64,000 nt of DNA from a virus: IMG/VR virus record IMGVR_UViG_3300047200_000500, positions 62,001 to 126,000 of that record; one strand, 5' to 3'. This document shows, piece by piece, positions 51,982-60,473 of the stretch (positions are counted from its first letter, which is position 1; the number at the start of each line of letters is the position of its first letter). The notes under the pieces were generated by a model. The model was not told the DNA's origin. It saw only the letters and a list, made by a program, of their open reading frames with translations, and made no database searches. A program made the position numbers and the translations under genes.

Positions 51982-54900
51982 ATGTCCTCACTATTACTAC
52001 AAATAAATCTTGACTTACAAGCTAATAGTGCTATTAATATACTTAATACCATTGAATCATCTGTTGATAAAATAGTCGGCAAGCTTCAACAATTTAGTCA
52101 ATTTTTTAATTCCAATCCGATTAATGTAATTCAACCAAAACAAATTGGCATTGCTAATGATTTGTTAAATGCTGTTAAAGAGATTGATAAAAGTGGATCA
52201 TTTATTAATTCTAAGAATATAGAAGAAATGGCCGCTAGAAAGCAGATATTGGATAATGTAATAAAACAATCTGTTGAATTACAAAAAACTGTTGAAAATA
52301 TGAAGTTATTAAACAAGGGATTAGAAAAACAAAGAGATTTTAATAAGCAGCTTGATAAATTTTATATTGAAGCTAATAAATTTCAAATAGATTACAATGA
52401 TACATTAAAAGATATATTAAGTGGGAAAATCAATGAATTAAAATTGGCCAAATCTCAGCAAAAAGAATTTAATAATTTTGTTAAGTCACTTAGTTTGGCT
52501 GTTAAGTATGAAGGTGATTATTTAAAGAAACTTGGTATGACAGTTGATGAAGCTAGAAAATTACACGAAGCGATAACTGATGTTAATGTTGAAACAATTA
52601 AACAAATTTCTATTTGGGATCGTGTAGTAAGTGCATTTATGGGTTTTTTAAATTTATTACCAACAGCTGGAATATTAATAGCAACATTGAAAGATCCTTT
52701 ATCAGTCATTAAAGATTCACTGAGTGAAATGCATGATTTATGGAAGACTAATAATAAAGTTTCTAATAATTTTTTAATAAATGCCAGTGAAGGATCTAAG
52801 GATCTTAGTAAAACTTTGTTTAAGACAATGCAAGACATTAGTACTGCTGGTGGTGGAATGAGAAAAGATTTTGCGGAATTAGGTATTGATCTTGGCAAGA
52901 ATATTATAACCTTAGATCAAACTAAAGAAGCCGTTAATGCTGTTCTTGCTTCTAGTAGTAAGGGCATTATTGAAAATAATAAGCAACTTGGAATTTATTC
53001 ATCATTGGTTGCTCAGACTTCTAGGGCTACGGGCGTTTCGGCTTCTGCTATAGCTGATCTTACTTTGAAATATAGTATGTTATCTAAAGAAATTGGTGGC
53101 GTTAAAGACCCAAATGTTAGAATGAGACAATCAGCTGTTCTTACTGATGTTTTAGTTAATGTTACTGGAAAATATCAATTTAGTGTTGATGAGACAAGTC
53201 ATGTTGTTTCATTACTTAATAGAAATATGATGTTTTTAAATAAAAATTATAAAGTAAGTGCTGAATTAGCTAAATTAGGAATAACACCAGCTAGTTCTTA
53301 TGCTGTTACTCTGTCAGCTTTAGGTGATGCTGCCAAGAAAATGGGCCATGATTCTAAGACAGCAATGGATGCTTTTTCATCTGCAATAGAAGACCCATTA
53401 AATAACGTTCTTTTACTAGGTAGTGCAATTAATAGTACTGACCCAGGAAAACAAATGTTGGAAATGGGCAAAAATGCTGCAAAATGGTCAGCAATGATTG
53501 AAAAGAACCCGTTGTTACGTGGTCAAGCTAGACAAATGTTTGGAAAGAGTTATGAAGAGTTAAAAGCAATGGCAGATGCTAATACTAAATTAACTGAAAC
53601 TTCAAAATTGAACGCTGATGGAACTGTTGATTTAATTGCTTTAAATAAAGAAATGGCCGATTCCAGCAAAGCTGCAGAGGCTAAGACCACTGCACAAAAT
53701 AATGCTAATAATAAACTGACTGAGGCTCTTGATAAATTAAGGATAATGTTCGGTAATATAGCCAATGGTATGCAACCTTTTATTGATGCTCTTACATGGC
53801 TTGTCAGTTTGCCTTTTGCTCCATATATTATTGCAGGAGTGGGAGCACTTACTGCTTTAGGTGGCGCAGCAATTATTGCTCAGAAATCATTTTCATTCTT
53901 CAAAGATGGGATAATGTCAGTTGTTGATAATGTTAAAGGGATGGTTGGATGGCTTAAAGGGGGAAGTTCTAGTATTGGGAAATTAGGTGAATCGATGAAA
54001 ACTGCTGGTGAAAGCAGTAAATCGTTAACTGCTGCTTCAAAAGGTGGAGGTGGGCTTAAAGAATTTGCTGGTGGTATTAAAGATTTTATTAATACACTTG
54101 GCGAAATTAAAATTGGTAATGCTTTAAAGGCCGCAGCGGCTATAGCAATAATTGGTGCTGGATTAGCTATTGGTGTCTATGCGTTAAATAAAGCTTCTGA
54201 GGGGATGACTCCAGCACAAGCTGCAGGGTTGTTAGTCACAGTTGGTGGGATAACTGCTGTTACATATATCTTATCAAAAATGGGCAATATTGGACCAAAT
54301 GCTTTAATAGGAGCAGCACTTGTTGGGGGAGTTGGTCTTGCACTTGCTCTTAGTGTAGCAGCTTTAAACATTGCTTCACAGGGAATAACACTTGAACAAA
54401 TAGGGATGTTGGGAATAATGGTTGGTGGATTACTCGTTACAATGGGCATTTTAGCTCTCATGACTTCTCTTGCTGCACCAGCTTTACTTGGCGCTATAGC
54501 TGTAGGGGCAGTTGGCCTTGCTCTTGCCTTAGGTGTTGGATCATTGGGTCTGGCTTCTCAATTGTTAGATCGTAATAAGATGGAACTTCTTGGGATAATG
54601 ACTGCTGGGTTGATGGTATCAATGTTAGCATTTGCAGGAATTTCATTTATTGCCGCCCCAGCAGTAGTTGGAGCTATAGCTGTTAGTGCGGTTGGTGTGG
54701 CTCTTGCTGTTGGTATAGCTGCCTTAGGTTTAGCTTCTAAATTAATTGATCCAGATATAGGTGATAAATTTAAAAATTTAGCATCAGGAATAGCTCATTT
54801 AGCGCTGACCTCTGTAACTGGACCATTGGCATTAATTGGTGCAATAGCAATAGCTGCAGCAGCGCCATTATTGGCCCTTTCATTGGTGACCCTTGGAGCC

Positions 54901-55566
54901 GCTACCTCATTGTTCGGGGAAAGTGTTGTAAATGCTATAGTTTCGCTCTCTGCGGCAGTTGCTAGCATACCAGCTGGATCTGGCCCCGCATTAATCAGCA
55001 TGGCTGCTGGTCTTACAGCATTTGCCGCTTCTCTAGCTGGTGGTGCCATATTCTCATTCTTTAGTGGTGGGATGGTCAATAATGCTAAAGAAATGGGTAC
55101 AGCAATGCAGACATTACTTGGTCCAATAACACAGCTTGGAAGTGTTGGTGATCAAGTTGCTAAATCGTTTGTTTCAATAGCTGATGGATTAAAAGTGTTT
55201 GTAAATGCTATAAATGATAGTTCTGGTTGGTTCTCTTCGTTTGAGAGTAAAGCTGAAAAAGTTGCTGCTGCAATGCGTAAGATATCTGAACCAATGAAAG
55301 ATATGCGTGGTGTTTCAATTGGCAGTGAAGTTCCTGCTGAAGAAATTAAAAAGAGTCTTGCATTAACTATCGAGTCATCGAATAAATCAAATCAAGAGAT
55401 GGTTAATGAATTAAAGGAGATTAAGAAATTACTTTCTGACAAATCAGATGATAGTGTTGGTGATAAAATGGATCAATCGGTTGATATTCTTAAGAAAATT
55501 CTTAATGAAATGGTGTTTAGTAGTGGATTTGGCGCTACATCAGCCAATGCTGATTATAACGCTTAA
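51982..55566 (+). CDS. Tape measure protein
   Basis: A 1194-residue protein. Residues 1-200 are long helices with coiled-coil character (FYIEANKFQIDYND), residues about 240-600 contain the family pattern of ordered helices (SASAIADLTLKYSMLSKEIG), and residues about 610-1010 are strongly hydrophobic, Gly/Ala-rich with a repeated ~59-residue unit (GLALALGVGSLGLASQLLD, then GVALAVGIAALGLASKLID). This is typical of tape measures that fill the tube and insert into the host membrane. It sets tail length. Larger than T4 gp29 (590), which predicts a longer tail. Preceded by TTAAATATAATACAG. Confidence 0.88.
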   Translation: MSSLLLQINLDLQANSAINILNTIESSVDKIVGKLQQFSQFFNSNPINVIQPKQIGIANDLLNAVKEIDKSGSFINSKNIEEMAARKQILDNVIKQSVELQKTVENMKLLNKGLEKQRDFNKQLDKFYIEANKFQIDYNDTLKDILSGKINELKLAKSQQKEFNNFVKSLSLAVKYEGDYLKKLGMTVDEARKLHEAITDVNVETIKQISIWDRVVSAFMGFLNLLPTAGILIATLKDPLSVIKDSLSEMHDLWKTNNKVSNNFLINASEGSKDLSKTLFKTMQDISTAGGGMRKDFAELGIDLGKNIITLDQTKEAVNAVLASSSKGIIENNKQLGIYSSLVAQTSRATGVSASAIADLTLKYSMLSKEIGGVKDPNVRMRQSAVLTDVLVNVTGKYQFSVDETSHVVSLLNRNMMFLNKNYKVSAELAKLGITPASSYAVTLSALGDAAKKMGHDSKTAMDAFSSAIEDPLNNVLLLGSAINSTDPGKQMLEMGKNAAKWSAMIEKNPLLRGQARQMFGKSYEELKAMADANTKLTETSKLNADGTVDLIALNKEMADSSKAAEAKTTAQNNANNKLTEALDKLRIMFGNIANGMQPFIDALTWLVSLPFAPYIIAGVGALTALGGAAIIAQKSFSFFKDGIMSVVDNVKGMVGWLKGGSSSIGKLGESMKTAGESSKSLTAASKGGGGLKEFAGGIKDFINTLGEIKIGNALKAAAAIAIIGAGLAIGVYALNKASEGMTPAQAAGLLVTVGGITAVTYILSKMGNIGPNALIGAALVGGVGLALALSVAALNIASQGITLEQIGMLGIMVGGLLVTMGILALMTSLAAPALLGAIAVGAVGLALALGVGSLGLASQLLDRNKMELLGIMTAGLMVSMLAFAGISFIAAPAVVGAIAVSAVGVALAVGIAALGLASKLIDPDIGDKFKNLASGIAHLALTSVTGPLALIGAIAIAAAAPLLALSLVTLGAATSLFGESVVNAIVSLSAAVASIPAGSGPALISMAAGLTAFAASLAGGAIFSFFSGGMVNNAKEMGTAMQTLLGPITQLGSVGDQVAKSFVSIADGLKVFVNAINDSSGWFSSFESKAEKVAAAMRKISEPMKDMRGVSIGSEVPAEEIKKSLALTIESSNKSNQEMVNELKEIKKLLSDKSDDSVGDKMDQSVDILKKILNEMVFSSGFGATSANADYNA

Positions 55567-55592
55567 TATTAGGTTAGGTAAATATAATACAT

Positions 55593-56162
55593 ATGGCATT
55601 TATTCTAGCTGATGCTGATGTGGATGCTCTCAAGCAGGTTAATATCAAGGGTAATCCGTCTGGGTTTACCCTTAATAGTGATAATCTTCAATTTCCACCA
55701 ATTATTACTAAAGATACTAAAAATGCGAATTGGCATACTACTGATGCAATGTCGTATGAACCAATAGCTTTCTTTAAATCTGCCAATCCGAGAGACTTAG
55801 GATTAGAATTTCAATGGATAATAGGTGGAAAATGGGATCCAGATAAAGTTCATAAAACTATAGATGATGTGAAAAAGTATTTTTATACTTGTTATTTAGG
55901 TAGTTCATTCCAACAATACCCGATAGTAGAAATAACAAAATTATATAATATAATAACTCAAAGAACTACTTGGAGATTAAATAGTGTCAATGTTGTTTAC
56001 AGTCCTGAATTGGTTAATGTTAATGGAAAATGGTATCCACTTAATGTAAAACTTTCTATGGACTTATTATCTATTACTAAACTTAAGGGTGATCAAGGTG
56101 GTGATACCCCAATGCAAGAACTTAATACGCTTGAAGATAGTCCAAAGCCTGGTTGGTATTAA
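55593..56162 (+). CDS. Probable baseplate/tube-cap protein (gp48/gp54-like position)
   Basis: A 189-residue protein (MAFILADADVDALKQVN), beta-rich, with LGLEFQWIIGGKW and a long helix (HKTIDDVKKYFYT), resembling the fold seen in tube-like proteins. Located directly after the tape measure and before gp53 and a tube paralogue, so a baseplate-to-tube connector (gp48 or gp54 role) is likely. Preceded by GTAAATATAATACAT. Confidence 0.58.
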   Translation: MAFILADADVDALKQVNIKGNPSGFTLNSDNLQFPPIITKDTKNANWHTTDAMSYEPIAFFKSANPRDLGLEFQWIIGGKWDPDKVHKTIDDVKKYFYTCYLGSSFQQYPIVEITKLYNIITQRTTWRLNSVNVVYSPELVNVNGKWYPLNVKLSMDLLSITKLKGDQGGDTPMQELNTLEDSPKPGWY

Positions 56163-56164
56163 AT

Positions 56165-56470
56165 ATGGCATTAAGTTACAGTAGATTCAGAAATACTTCA
56201 TTAGTGAAGACCCAAAATGGTGCGGAAACTTATGGGTTAATGGAGGGATTTGATGTTTTGAAGAATTTAACTGGTGATCAATATCAAAACTGGATAACTG
56301 AAAATAAGTATGAAGGAAGGCCAGATTTAATAGCTTTGTTTTTTTATAATCTTTCATATTATGATTGGGTGATCATTATGGCTAATAGGCCAAAAAACCC
56401 TTTAAACTGGCCGAAAACTGGTGATGTAATAAAGATACCCAATCTTAGTTTAATTAGGACATTATTCTAA
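56165..56470 (+). CDS. 53: Baseplate wedge protein gp53-like (LysM type)
   Basis: From ATG 56165 (3 bp after the preceding stop), 101 residues. The segment YEGRPDLIALFFYNLSYYDW, then VIIMANRPKNPLNWPKTGDVIKIP, matches the C-terminal core of T4 gp53 and LysM-type baseplate proteins. These sit on the inner baseplate and clamp wedges. T4 gp53 is 196, so this is the minimal form. The open frame extends 4 codons upstream to 56153. Stop overlaps the next ATG (TAATG). Confidence 0.78.
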   Translation: MALSYSRFRNTSLVKTQNGAETYGLMEGFDVLKNLTGDQYQNWITENKYEGRPDLIALFFYNLSYYDWVIIMANRPKNPLNWPKTGDVIKIPNLSLIRTLF

Positions 56471-56967
56471 TGCCTGGATTTAAAATAGGCAACCAAGGTG
56501 ATGGACCTAATGCTACTGCGGAAGTATTTCGCACACATAGATTTATATTAAATAGTTTTCTTGGCAAACCAGGTAATAAACCACCATTTGATATGTTAAA
56601 AGATGTTGATTTACCAGATCGTATAATAGAAGAAATACAAATTAAGACTCCTGGCGCTACTTATAAATTCGGAAAACAACTTGGATATACTGATTTAAAG
56701 TTAGTGTTCTATATTCCAAAAGATTTATTGTCAAAACTTGAAGAAATGTTCGATGATGTCGGAAATAATAAAACAGGAATACAAGATTTTAATACATACA
56801 TGGATGAAGTTGTGTTAACAATGCAACTTAAGGAACAAGATTTTAAATTTACATTTAAAAATGCTTGGATTGGTAATATTTCTTATGGCCAATTATCATA
56901 TGGGTCATCAGAATTAAAATTAGTAACAATAACTGTAAAATTTTCATGGTATAATACTCAGGTTTAA
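56470..56967 (+). CDS. Tail-tube-like protein (gp19 paralogue, possibly gp54/tube initiator)
   Basis: A 165-residue protein sharing with gp19 (15499-16014) the opening MPGFKIG, a HRFILNSF segment, LKLVFYIPKD, and an ending SYGQLSYGSSELKLVTITV. It lies between gp53 and the gp27-like hub, so it is probably a baseplate-end tube ring (gp54/gp48 function) derived from gp19 by duplication. A second, shorter tube-fold candidate is at 55593. Confidence 0.72.
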   Translation: MPGFKIGNQGDGPNATAEVFRTHRFILNSFLGKPGNKPPFDMLKDVDLPDRIIEEIQIKTPGATYKFGKQLGYTDLKLVFYIPKDLLSKLEEMFDDVGNNKTGIQDFNTYMDEVVLTMQLKEQDFKFTFKNAWIGNISYGQLSYGSSELKLVTITVKFSWYNTQV

Positions 56968-56971
56968 AATT

Positions 56972-58210
56972 ATGGAACATGCCGGAGCAGATGTTGAAGT
57001 TATAATATCGATAGAAGACGGGCCTAATCTTAGTCATTTTGTTAATAAGTTTCAATGGAAATCATTAATTAATGGTGGATATTCTGTTTATGCCTTATTC
57101 AATGATCCTCATCTTGCGGCGTTTCAAAGCATTGCTAATGAGAAATATTTAAGAGATGCTAGAAAAAAACCAACTAAGATAAAATGGAAATTGAAATGGA
57201 GAATAACTGGGAAAGAAACTGATGAACGTATAGCTTATATTACTGATCTTGACGCCATTACTCCAGAAGGCGGTCAATCGTCTGGTTTCTTTCAATTTAT
57301 TGCTATTGATCCTCCAACATGGTATTTGAATTGGGGAGATGCTGAAGGAAAAGCATATAAAGGTAAAGTATCTGATGTGATAAAAAAGATTATTCAAGAT
57401 TATGCTCCAGGAATATCAGCAGATGTTGGTGAAACTTCTGATAATAAAGAAAATTATTGGTATATGATGAGGCAAGATCCTAAATCGTTTTTGATGTCAT
57501 TAATTGATTGGTCATCATCAATAACCAATCAGAAAACTCAATGGATTGTCGCGAGTGTTGATGAAAAAATAGTTGTCAAAGAACAAGCAGAACTTCCTAG
57601 TGGAAGTTTTGGAGATTATGTTGTTAACTCAAATGCTCCAGGTGCTGGAAATGTAATTTCTTGGCAATTGTTAGAAAACAATTATTTATCAAACTTGCAA
57701 ACTGTTCTAGGGACTGCTGGGATATCGGCTGTGTCTGGCTTGTATTGTGATAAGAAGAACACTATTACAAAGAGTAAGATTAAAATTAATGATGCAAATA
57801 CCAGCAATAAACTTAATATAGATTTAAAACAAGATCAAAGCTTTACTAAACCAACTGATGAGGATCGTGGCTGGACACAAATAATGGCTGTACCAGAATG
57901 TAGTGGCGGAGAGTTGGGAATAAAATATCAAGATTATATTGATGGTAGAGCAAGAGTAATGTTTTTGAATATGCTAGAAGGATTAAATAGGATAAAGTTA
58001 AAAGTAGTTGGGAATAATAAAGTACATGATAGTAGCAATCTTGGTGGATATACTGTTAATTTAACATGGGTTGATGTAAACAGTACCCCATATGGTGGCA
58101 ATGGAAAATGGTTATGTTATGGATTCCAACATACAGTATTTGCTGGCATGTGGACTACCGACTTATATTTAAACAGGCTGGATCAAGATAGTGCTTCTCA
58201 AAAGCGCTAA
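56972..58210 (+). CDS. 27: Baseplate hub protein gp27/gpD-like
   Basis: A 412-residue protein with the hub fold layout: a first beta-barrel (DVEVIISIEDGPNLSHFVNK), a second domain with FFQFIAIDPPTWYLNWGD, and a third region (ENYWYMMRQDPKSFLMSLID, then KWLCYGFQHTVFAGMWTTDLYLNRL). The final segment resembles the WTT-x-L-x-LNR ends of gp27/gpD. It forms the trimeric hub joining tube and spike. T4 gp27 is 391. Follows gp53 and the tube paralogue, in the contractile-tail order TMP-LysM-hub. Confidence 0.75.
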   Translation: MEHAGADVEVIISIEDGPNLSHFVNKFQWKSLINGGYSVYALFNDPHLAAFQSIANEKYLRDARKKPTKIKWKLKWRITGKETDERIAYITDLDAITPEGGQSSGFFQFIAIDPPTWYLNWGDAEGKAYKGKVSDVIKKIIQDYAPGISADVGETSDNKENYWYMMRQDPKSFLMSLIDWSSSITNQKTQWIVASVDEKIVVKEQAELPSGSFGDYVVNSNAPGAGNVISWQLLENNYLSNLQTVLGTAGISAVSGLYCDKKNTITKSKIKINDANTSNKLNIDLKQDQSFTKPTDEDRGWTQIMAVPECSGGELGIKYQDYIDGRARVMFLNMLEGLNRIKLKVVGNNKVHDSSNLGGYTVNLTWVDVNSTPYGGNGKWLCYGFQHTVFAGMWTTDLYLNRLDQDSASQKR

Positions 58211-58276
58211 ATAAAAATTGCTAAAAGCAAATAATTTCGGGCAAAAATATTTCAGACCTACACAAGGAACAATCCC

Positions 58277-58705
58277 ATGGCCGACCAACCCGCCAACACA
58301 GCAATTTCAGTCTTCCGTACAGTCCGTACGCGGACTGATGTTAACCGTAACGCCTCCATCAAGCAGATGGCTCAGCGTCTTGGTACCAGAGTGGTAATCG
58401 CCCCTGGTGAGGAAATCGACGCCTACTACGCACTGGCCGATACAGCCGCTGCTTCCGCTGCAGCTGGCGTCCCAGGTCCCAACCCCGGTTGGAGATATGG
58501 TATGCCAGTCGTTCTTGAGACCCGCACACGCGCCACTGTGAATGATGTTTATGCAGGTGTGGCTTCTCTGGCCTTCCCTGTCAAGATCGTCGGTAACGGC
58601 AATGATCTCTTCATTGAGAAGGCCGCTGGCCATCTGACTGATGACCTGCACACTCAAGTTCGCGCTGTTGCTCCCCTGCCTCGGGGCCTCTTCCGCGCTA
58701 TCTGA
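58277..58705 (+). CDS. Probable abundant virion protein (GC-rich gene)
   Basis: A 142-residue protein (MADQPANTAISVFRTVRTRT), Ala/Val-rich, mostly beta. It is conspicuously GC-rich, like gp23, in a window that is otherwise AT-rich, which suggests very high expression; a head decoration or other abundant virion protein is a reasonable guess. Starts after a CAAGGAACAATCC leader and is followed by the longest perfect terminator stem in the window. No family recognised. Confidence 0.6.
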   Translation: MADQPANTAISVFRTVRTRTDVNRNASIKQMAQRLGTRVVIAPGEEIDAYYALADTAAASAAAGVPGPNPGWRYGMPVVLETRTRATVNDVYAGVASLAFPVKIVGNGNDLFIEKAAGHLTDDLHTQVRAVAPLPRGLFRAI

Positions 58706-58722
58706 ACTTGGCTTTAGTGCCG

Positions 58723-58763
58723 AATTTGACCACCTGTGCGATCCACAGGTGGTCAAATTGTAT
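58723..58763 (+). terminator. Terminator after the GC-rich virion gene
   Basis: A perfect 16-bp stem, AATTTGACCACCTGTG (58723-58738) with its complement at 58744-58759 around CGATC. The T run after it is short (GTAT), so it may also act as an mRNA 3' stabiliser. Confidence 0.85.
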
Positions 58764-58796
58764 CTGGGAAATAAAATATAACAAAGGAACAAACAA

Positions 58797-59306
58797 ATGA
58801 CTGCTCTCTCCACTGGTCCATTAAGCGTAAGCCAAGTCACTAATCAACATATGTTTATTCCGTTTGTGGCTGTAATGCAAGTTAATTTCCCATCTGGATA
58901 TGGTAATCGTTGGGAACGTTATGATGAGCTTGTTAAAATTGCCAATGTGGCAGAGAATGAAATAAATGCATTTATTAAAGCTAATGGATATGCAACTGAT
59001 TCTTCAAATCCTGTTAAATTTACAATCCCATATGGTGACAATGTTGCGAAAATGACCCTCAATGGAAATATTTTACGTACCCCAAGAAGTAGTATTCCTA
59101 AGAGTTCAACACTTGCTGTAACCGTTTTGAATGCTGGAAAGGGAGTAGTTGGATATGGATGTACAAATGCCGCCAATAAAATACCTGACCCTTATTTTGA
59201 TGCTTTTGCTGATCAATTAATCAGTTCGTTAGAATCAATCATTACAAATGCAACTGTTTTAAGCGTGGAAGTTGCTGGCATCAGATATGGAGAACGCGGC
59301 TTATAA
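58797..59306 (+). CDS. Hypothetical protein
   Basis: A 169-residue protein (MTALSTGPLSVSQVTNQH) of mixed alpha/beta type with a Tyr/Gly C-terminus (VEVAGIRYGERGL). AAAGGAAC precedes the ATG. Position next to the abundant virion protein suggests a structural role. No family recognised. Confidence 0.58.
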   Translation: MTALSTGPLSVSQVTNQHMFIPFVAVMQVNFPSGYGNRWERYDELVKIANVAENEINAFIKANGYATDSSNPVKFTIPYGDNVAKMTLNGNILRTPRSSIPKSSTLAVTVLNAGKGVVGYGCTNAANKIPDPYFDAFADQLISSLESIITNATVLSVEVAGIRYGERGL

Positions 59307-59328
59307 TTTGAAATAGTATTTTAGTATA

Positions 59329-60279
59329 ATGATACTTTGCGAATTTCACCGCCATTTTGGTGGGTCAATTTCTATAGAAACAGTTAGTAAAATATCTGGT
59401 ATTCCTTTAAATGAAGTAAGAAGGTCAATGGTTTTTGACCCTCAGAATGATAACTTGGGTTATAAGTCATTTTTTAAGAAATTTAACATATTGGACAATA
59501 TTAGTTGGAATTATGAAAACATTTCATTGACTGTTCAGGATGTGGTATGGAAGCTAAAGCAGGAAGGCATTCAATATGCAGAAATTAAATTTTCAGTTAA
59601 TAAATATTTAAAACACATTAATACTCCACTTGAAGATTTTATATTGTGGTTTGCCAATGAATTTGAAACTTTCTCATCAAGTGTAGGGATAACTGTTGAT
59701 TTAATATTATCATTAAAACATGATATGGACAAGAATTTGCAAATAAAAATAGGTAATGTTATTAAAAATGATACAGTAGCTGAATGCATTGCTGGAATTG
59801 ACATAGTTGGAGATGAACATTATTTTAATGTTGAATTCTACAGACCAATATATGAAAACTGGCATGCCGCAAAGCGTGTGTGTATGGCTCATGTTGGTGA
59901 AATTAATAGGCCACAAAATGTTATCGATGCCATAAATATTTTAAAATTAGACAGGGTATGTCATGGCATAGCTGTAGCTGATAATAAAGAATTGGCTAAA
60001 ATGACTAGCGATAAATTGATATCATTTGATGTTTGTTTAACTAGTAATCTATGCACAGGGGTTGCTACAATAGGTAATCATCCAGTAAAAAGGATGATTG
60101 AGAATGGGTTTATTGTTAATATTGGTACGGATGATCCGGTTATTGTTGATACTAACATAAATGCAGAATACGATTTTTTAAAGAAAGAGACAGGGTTATC
60201 AAATAAAGATATTAATAAAATTAAAAATAGTGCCTACAATTTTTCTGCACAAGAAATAATTAAAAGAAAATCTTTATGA
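59329..60279 (+). CDS. Adenosine deaminase family protein
   Basis: A 316-residue metal-dependent deaminase of the adenosine/adenine deaminase fold. All ligands of the active site are visible: FHRHFGGS (His7, His9, zinc), AHVGE (His188 and catalytic Glu191), RVCHGI (His212), and IGTDDP (Asp268, Asp269). LTSNLCTG and HPVKRMIENGF are also family-typical. It would hydrolyse an adenine-type base or nucleoside to the inosine form. Bacterial ADAs are about 330-340 residues. Rare in phages; possible roles are nucleotide salvage or removal of an adenine-based signal. Overlaps the next gene by ATGA. Confidence 0.85.
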   Translation: MILCEFHRHFGGSISIETVSKISGIPLNEVRRSMVFDPQNDNLGYKSFFKKFNILDNISWNYENISLTVQDVVWKLKQEGIQYAEIKFSVNKYLKHINTPLEDFILWFANEFETFSSSVGITVDLILSLKHDMDKNLQIKIGNVIKNDTVAECIAGIDIVGDEHYFNVEFYRPIYENWHAAKRVCMAHVGEINRPQNVIDAINILKLDRVCHGIAVADNKELAKMTSDKLISFDVCLTSNLCTGVATIGNHPVKRMIENGFIVNIGTDDPVIVDTNINAEYDFLKKETGLSNKDINKIKNSAYNFSAQEIIKRKSL

Positions 60280-60473
60280 CTTCTGGTGATTTTTTAACAG
60301 AGATGGCCGAAGAACCAGAAATTAATAAAGCTGGATTAGATCCAGGTTTTGTAGCAATGTTGCAGCGTATGCACGAATATTCTCCAAAAGTACATGAGAT
60401 GGTTAGGAAATTAAGGCGTGAAATTTATGTTTCTATAATGCAAGATAAAATTAATGGTAAAATATATATTTAA
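60276..60473 (+). CDS. Small hypothetical protein
   Basis: A 65-residue, helical, charged protein (MTSGDFLTEMAEEPEIN, then KVHEMVRKLRREIYVSIM). The ATG overlaps the deaminase stop (ATGA) and the stop overlaps the next ATG (TAATG), so three genes are coupled. No family recognised. Confidence 0.55.
   Translation: MTSGDFLTEMAEEPEINKAGLDPGFVAMLQRMHEYSPKVHEMVRKLRREIYVSIMQDKINGKIYI

Noticed and set aside
58307-58840. Minus-strand ORF of 177 codons
   Set aside because: Antisense of the GC-rich virion gene and across its terminator; no ribosome-binding site or domain.
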